Shown one piece after another: positions 34,142 to 38,015 of a DNA stretch of 38,015 nucleotides. The notes below the pieces were generated by a model. That model saw nothing but the letters and a program-made list of their open reading frames with translations. It made no database searches and was not told the origin of the DNA. This DNA comes from Actinomycetota bacterium. GTDB taxonomy: Bacteria > Actinomycetota > Acidimicrobiia > Acidimicrobiales > Ilumatobacteraceae. The first letter of the stretch is position 1. Each line of letters opens with the position of its first letter. The stretch covers positions 1 through 38,015 of the forward strand of contig JAPKZX010000038.1 in the NCBI GenBank assembly GCA_026393575.1, read 5' to 3'. Made by a program: the position numbers and the translations under genes.

Positions 34142-35161
34142 TTACCCTTTCTTCAGCGCATCGATCACTGGCAACCAGCGATCGGGGTTTGCCTTGTACG
34201 GCGCATAGAAGCTCAGGCGATCAATCACGTCGCCGTAACGAGTAATCAGTTCAGGTGCTACTCGCTCGGGCTCGCCTACAACAGCGAAAGTATTCAAGAT
34301 CTCATCGGTAATGAGATTTCCCATCTCTACCCAGTTGCCCTGTTTCGACAAACCGTTCAGTTCTTCTTGCAGACCGCCCCACCCGTGAATGTCGAGCACG
34401 CCTTTGTATGCAGGTGTTGAGCCGTAGAACGCAATTTGCTGGCGCGTACCAGCGGCTGCAGCGGCCATCTCTTCTTCGGTGGTTCCGGTCACAACAAAAC
34501 TTGGCCCGACTAATTCAAAACCTTCCATTGTCTTTCCGGCTTTGGCGCGACCGCGCGCAAGTGCAGGAATGGTGACTTCACGAAGATATTTCTCGGTGGT
34601 AAATCCGTGACATAGGAATCCGTCGCACACTTCACCAGCAACTTCGGTCATCAATTCGCCTACGCCAGCAAGAAAGATTTTCGGTGTTCCAAATGGACTC
34701 ATTTCTTTTGCATCTGGTGTGAAGAACGGAGTCATCAATGTGTGTGTATAAAAGTCGCCGCGGAAATCTAACTTGGTGCCGTTCTCCCATGTATCCCAGA
34801 TTGCGCGAATGGCAAGAATCATTTCGCGCATGCGTGCTGCTGGGTGGCTCCACTCCATGGAGAATCGCTTGGTGATGTGCGGCTTTATCTGGCTACCCAA
34901 ACCAAGCATGAAGCGACCCTTTGAATAAGCCTGAAGGTCCCAGCCAATGTTGGCCAAGTTCATCGGGTTACGCGCGAAGGCAACGGCAATCGAAGTTCCT
35001 AGTTCTAATGTGCTCGTGTGTTCTGCGCCAAGCAAGAGGGGAAAGAACGGATCGTGCGAGGTCTCGGCGGTCCATGCGCCGGAGTACCCAGCTGCTTCTA
35101 ATTCTTTTGCTGCGTTTGGAACCTTCGTGAGATCCGTACCAAGTCCGCCATCTACCTTCAT
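34142..35161 (-). CDS. LLM-class (F420-dependent) oxidoreductase
   Basis: This 339-residue protein has the luciferase-like monooxygenase barrel. It begins MKVDGGLGTDLTKVPNAAKELEAAGYSGAWTAET and includes LELGTSIAVAFARNPMNLA, YSKGRFMLGLGSQIKPHI and the ADGF-like CDGFLCHG. The arrangement is that of the F420-dependent branch common in actinobacteria. The substrate is unknown. GGAGG ends 7 nt before the ATG. The start overlaps the stop of the PAC2-family gene by 4 nt, so it is the third gene of a coupled set that begins with the phosphotransferase. It converges with the amidohydrolase gene, with only 9 nt between the stops. Confidence 0.88.
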   Translation of the reverse strand: MKVDGGLGTDLTKVPNAAKELEAAGYSGAWTAETSHDPFFPLLLGAEHTSTLELGTSIAVAFARNPMNLANIGWDLQAYSKGRFMLGLGSQIKPHITKRFSMEWSHPAARMREMILAIRAIWDTWENGTKLDFRGDFYTHTLMTPFFTPDAKEMSPFGTPKIFLAGVGELMTEVAGEVCDGFLCHGFTTEKYLREVTIPALARGRAKAGKTMEGFELVGPSFVVTGTTEEEMAAAAAGTRQQIAFYGSTPAYKGVLDIHGWGGLQEELNGLSKQGNWVEMGNLITDEILNTFAVVGEPERVAPELITRYGDVIDRLSFYAPYKANPDRWLPVIDALKKG

Positions 35162-36060
35162 GATTGTCCTCCAGGTTGCTGGTCTCGCAAGAACTGCTCA
35201 ACCTCTGCTGCTAATTCGTCCACACTAGGTATAACTGCATCGTCATTGGTAGTTGAACTCCGAATGCCATGTATTTCGTCGTACGCAATCTCTAGTTTTC
35301 CCAACATTTCAGCGTGTTCAGGATTGCTTGACACCAGTTGGTCAAGACGCTCACGTTGCACTCCAGCCTCTCGTCTGAGAGCAGAAGTGTCGAGCGTGAG
35401 TCCTGCTTCAAGACAGATCGCTTCGACGAGTGCAGCGCTTGCTGCCGGATATGCCATGGACGCCACATAATGCGGAATTTGTGCCCACATTCCCATCGCA
35501 GGAATACCAATGTCGTGCAATGCATGTTCCAAAATTGCTTCAACTCCGGCAGGAACATCTACAGAGTTTTTTGTAAATGACAATCGAGCAGCAATGTCAG
35601 CGTCGGGGGACGTAGTGGAAAGGCCAACGGCGCGTGTATGCGGTGCTCCGTATGGGTACGCGCCCATGCCAATCATTTTTTCAACACCAAGTTGTTGGGC
35701 AAGCCCTGCGACAGTGCGTGCAAAGTGTTGCCATGCCGTATCGGGTTCAGGGCCGGTCAATAACAAAACGTCGTTGCCGTCTTCGTCGTTGCCAACGCGC
35801 ATCTCGGGACACGACCAAACAATCCGAGTATTGACACCTTCGCGCAACTCCATCATTGGCCGGCGTGCGCGGTAATCAATGAACGCATCACCATCGAACG
35901 TAATGAGGTCACGCGAGACGATGGCATTCTTCAAATGTTCCATTGCTGCATTGGCTGCACCACTTGCATCAATCCAACCGTTCAGCATCACAATAAGAAC
36001 AGGCGAATCAAGCGTTGGCAATTGGCCTTTGACGGTAAAGGGCAACGGTGCAGAGGTCAT
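35158..36060 (-). CDS. PAC2-family protein (proteasome-assembly-chaperone-like)
   Basis: This 300-residue protein shows the PAC2 fold, widespread in actinobacteria and archaea but of unsettled function. VLIVMLNGWIDASGAANAAMEHL is the first family block. The middle has the DYRARRPMM segment, then GMGAYPYGAPHTRAV, and finally the IPAMGMWAQIPHYVASMAYPAAS segment with conserved Pro residues. A C-terminal charged helix of about 60 residues follows. It overlaps the upstream phosphotransferase gene and the downstream LLM gene by 4 nt each, so the three are coupled. No proteasome gene is in the window. Confidence 0.88.
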   Translation of the reverse strand: MTSAPLPFTVKGQLPTLDSPVLIVMLNGWIDASGAANAAMEHLKNAIVSRDLITFDGDAFIDYRARRPMMELREGVNTRIVWSCPEMRVGNDEDGNDVLLLTGPEPDTAWQHFARTVAGLAQQLGVEKMIGMGAYPYGAPHTRAVGLSTTSPDADIAARLSFTKNSVDVPAGVEAILEHALHDIGIPAMGMWAQIPHYVASMAYPAASAALVEAICLEAGLTLDTSALRREAGVQRERLDQLVSSNPEHAEMLGKLEIAYDEIHGIRSSTTNDDAVIPSVDELAAEVEQFLRDQQPGGQS

Positions 36061-37088
36061 CGCAGTTTCTCAAGCATGCTTGCTGCCTTTTGGGCCGCAC
36101 CATCTACTTGAAGTTTAAATGGCTCTAATTCGGCAGGGTCGCGGTCACCGAGAGCGCCACCGAGGTATCGGGCATAGACGCCTTCAATAATGCACGCAAG
36201 TTTCCAATAAGCAAATGCAACGTAGTAATCAAGTTGTGAAATGTCACGGCCAGATACTTCGCCATACCGTTGTGCAAGATCAGCGCGATTAAGAAATCCT
36301 TCGGCGGTACATACCGCATTTGACCAGGCGCTGGCTTCATCATCTGGACCTGTCCAGTACACCATCAGTAATCCAAGGTCTGCCATTGGGTCTCCAAGTG
36401 TGCAGATTTCCCAGTCGAGAACTGCAATCACATTGCCGTGCGCGTCGACCATGCAGTTATCGAGTCGGTAATCGCCGTGCACAATCGTGGCTGTACTTTG
36501 CACTGGTATGCGGGTCATCAGCTCTTCGTACACGCTGTCTACGAGTGGAAGCTCACGCGTGCGCTGTTCAACAATGTTGCCGTGCCAACGCTTTAGTTGA
36601 CGTGCAATGTAACCATCGTGTCTGCCGAGATCTTGAAGACCAACAGATGTGATGTCCACAGCGTGAATGGCCGCCATGGTGTCCACGATTGATTCACTTG
36701 CTCTGCGGCACCCTTGCGATTGAAGGATGGAACTAGCAGTGGCTTTGTCGCGGATGACGTGACCATCAACAAATGCCATGACATAGAACGGCAGGTCGTT
36801 GACTGTTTCGTCGGTGCATAGGCCAAGCGCAGGCGCAACAGGAACGTTGCTCTTTGCTAGTCCCGCAATGATTCGATGCTCACGGCTCATGTCGTGGGCG
36901 CTGGCGAGACGATGACCAAGTGGTGGACGACGCAACACATATGAATGTCCCGCAGCGTCGTCGACCTTGAAAGTGAGGTTCGAGTGGCCACCAGCGATCT
37001 GGGTGTACGAGAACGGAGCTGTTGCGCCAGGAATGTTGGTGACAAGCCAATTCTCAACATTGGGACTGATGCCATGGGGAAGACTCAC
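36057..37088 (-). CDS. Phosphotransferase-family protein (APH / acyl-CoA-dehydrogenase-associated type)
   Basis: This 343-residue protein has the aminoglycoside-phosphotransferase-like kinase fold. The N-lobe nucleotide loop is in QIAGGHSNLTFKV, and the lysine-like position lies in SYVLRRPP. The catalytic loop is IVHGDYRLDN and the metal-binding segment is VLDWEICTLGDP. Those motifs and the ending FAYWKLACIIEGVYARY are typical of the branch often linked to fatty-acyl metabolism. A drug-resistance role is not indicated. The start is GTG 37088, 7 nt after a TAGTTT box, with GAGG close by. Its stop overlaps the PAC2 start. Confidence 0.85.
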   Translation of the reverse strand: MSLPHGISPNVENWLVTNIPGATAPFSYTQIAGGHSNLTFKVDDAAGHSYVLRRPPLGHRLASAHDMSREHRIIAGLAKSNVPVAPALGLCTDETVNDLPFYVMAFVDGHVIRDKATASSILQSQGCRRASESIVDTMAAIHAVDITSVGLQDLGRHDGYIARQLKRWHGNIVEQRTRELPLVDSVYEELMTRIPVQSTATIVHGDYRLDNCMVDAHGNVIAVLDWEICTLGDPMADLGLLMVYWTGPDDEASAWSNAVCTAEGFLNRADLAQRYGEVSGRDISQLDYYVAFAYWKLACIIEGVYARYLGGALGDRDPAELEPFKLQVDGAAQKAASMLEKLR

Positions 37089-37095
37089 ACCTCAA

Positions 37096-37101
37096 AAACT
37101 A
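37096..37101 (-). promoter_or_regulatory. -10 box (TAGTTT) before the phosphotransferase operon
   Basis: On the minus strand TAGTTT ends 7 nt before the GTG start at 37088. A small inverted repeat GGCCC-TTTG-GGGCC lies just upstream at 37110-37123, in the region shared with comEA. Confidence 0.4.
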
Positions 37102-37149
37102 CTTGTATTGGCCCTTTGGGGCCTAAGCGACAGCAATAGGGGCGGTTAG

Positions 37150-37899
37150 GTGGTGCCGTTCGCCATGGCAGAAATCCACATTTCACGCGTGGATGTACCG
37201 AATTGGAAACACGTTGAAAAGATCCTTCGTCATTGGTTGGCGTACATCGGCCTCCGCCGCCTAGTTGCGATGGCCGTGTCGGTGGTTTCGGCTGGTGTGG
37301 TTGTTTGGCTACTCATTCGCCCCTCAGCGCCATTGGTAGAGGCTGTGGTGCCTCAGGTGGGAGTCGCACCTGTTGTCACAGCAAGCACAGTTGAACGAAG
37401 TGGTGAACTGATTGTGCATGTCACTGGTGCAGTACAAAAACCAGGTGTCTACCGCTTGCAAACTTCTGCGCGCGTTATCGACGCGGTTACTGCTGCAGGT
37501 GGAGCAACAAAAACTGCAGACCTCGAGCGAATCAACTTGGCACAAACTCTGATCGATACGGAACAGATATTTGTACCGAGTCGCTCGTCATCGCGGCCAC
37601 GCACCACGGTCGCACCAAGATTGCGTCCGTCGCGCACCACGGTTCCACTCAACATTCCTGGCGTTGCTGCACCAAATGTTGCACCATCAGTTCCCAACAA
37701 CGATGCACGCATCAATATCAACTCAGCAACTGCGCAACAGTTAGATACGTTGCCCGGGGTAGGGCCTATGACAGCCAAAGCGATTGTGTCGTACCGCTCA
37801 CAGAAAGGTCCATTTTCGAGTGTGGACGATCTACTGAATGTTCCGGGAATCGGGCCAGCCAAATTGGCTGCTATGAAATCAAAAATACGAGTGAGTTAA
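37150..37899 (+). CDS. comEA: ComEA-like DNA-binding competence protein
   Basis: ComEA binds double-stranded DNA outside the membrane during natural transformation. The protein has 249 residues. A membrane-spanning helix (about 38-57) follows a short cytoplasmic start. A SLBB domain (about 87-145, VHVTGAVQKPGVYRLQ) comes next, then a Ser/Thr/Pro/Arg-rich linker. Two helix-hairpin-helix motifs follow (TLPGVGPMTAKAIVSYR and NVPGIGPAKLAAMK), preceded by ININSATAQQL. The start may be GTG 37150, with AGGGG 7 nt upstream, or ATG 37165. The membrane channel gene comEC, which usually follows comEA, is not downstream here. Its last 4 nt overlap the convergent small gene. Confidence 0.92.
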   Translation: MVPFAMAEIHISRVDVPNWKHVEKILRHWLAYIGLRRLVAMAVSVVSAGVVVWLLIRPSAPLVEAVVPQVGVAPVVTASTVERSGELIVHVTGAVQKPGVYRLQTSARVIDAVTAAGGATKTADLERINLAQTLIDTEQIFVPSRSSSRPRTTVAPRLRPSRTTVPLNIPGVAAPNVAPSVPNNDARININSATAQQLDTLPGVGPMTAKAIVSYRSQKGPFSSVDDLLNVPGIGPAKLAAMKSKIRVS

Positions 37900-38015
37900 A
37901 AGGCGCCGAGCAGGAATGCGCCGAGTAGTAATCCACCTGCAGCACCTACCCAGAGACCGCTGCCCATAACTACAAACTCGCGCGTCCATTCGCGCCAGCC
38001 GACCACGGGGCGTTG
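37896..38015 (-). CDS. C-terminal end of an unidentified hydrophobic protein (partial)
   Basis: The minus-strand frame is open from the window edge to TAA at 37896-37898. It encodes 39 residues: a charged segment (WREWTREFVVMG) and then a Gly/Leu/Ala-rich hydrophobic run (GLWVGAAGG, LLLGAFLLGAF). It looks like the end of a membrane protein with one last helix. The start lies outside the window, so size and function are unknown. The stop overlaps the comEA stop region by 4 nt, in line with the tight convergent ends elsewhere in this window. Confidence 0.55.
   Translation of the reverse strand, partial: QRPVVGWREWTREFVVMGSGLWVGAAGGLLLGAFLLGAF

Overview
This 38 kb window is chromosomal housekeeping sequence from an actinobacterium. 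I infer Acidimicrobiia or a close relative, with GC near one half by eye. The supporting signs are a Mec+/CysM pair like that of Mycobacterium, a WhiG-type sigma factor directly upstream of rpsB-tsf-pyrH-frr, an F420-type LLM oxidoreductase, a mycothiol-reductase-like DsbA protein, an Rv1284-like carbonic anhydrase, a PAC2 protein, and many starts that look leaderless (a TANNNT box 6-9 nt before the start codon). I see no insertion sequence, prophage or CRISPR array. Genes are tightly packed, several neighbours overlap by 1-4 nt, and no gene-free stretch exceeds 300 bases.

Layout. 1-1.3 kb: the 3' end of a malic enzyme faces the trans-translation pair ssrA (tmRNA) and smpB. 1.3-5.9 kb: a JAMM protease and CysM (cysteine synthesis), a DMT-type permease, then murI, rph and rdgB. 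5.9-9.9 kb: a D-threonine-aldolase-like enzyme, an unusual tRNA with a Leu (UAG) anticodon but a short variable loop, and two consecutive fold-type II PLP enzymes. 9.9-11.5 kb: beta-carbonic anhydrase, clpP and a lipoprotein. 11.6-16.8 kb: yifB/comM, dprA, a XerC-like recombinase with a duplicated N-terminal domain, whiG-like sigma and a degenerate M23 protein. 16.9-24.8 kb: rpsB, tsf, pyrH, frr, cdsA, dxr, a site-2 protease and ispG, which serve translation, lipid and isoprenoid supply. 24.8-27.6 kb (minus): proS then manA. 27.7-32.4 kb: rimP, nusA, infB behind a strong terminator-like hairpin; infB carries an apparent one-base frameshift near its 5' end. 32.4-38 kb: DsbA-like protein, acetylpolyamine-amidohydrolase-like protein, a coupled minus-strand trio (phosphotransferase, PAC2, LLM oxidoreductase), comEA, and the 3' end of a small hydrophobic protein gene.

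The points most worth a second look are the class I-shaped tRNA-Leu(UAG)-like gene, whose 3' end lies 2 nt before the start codon of the aldolase gene; the infB frameshift; the intrinsic terminator in the rimP-nusA-infB leader; the inverted repeat over the cysM promoter; and the tandem core-binding domains of the XerC-like protein. I found no clear candidate for an entirely new multi-gene system.
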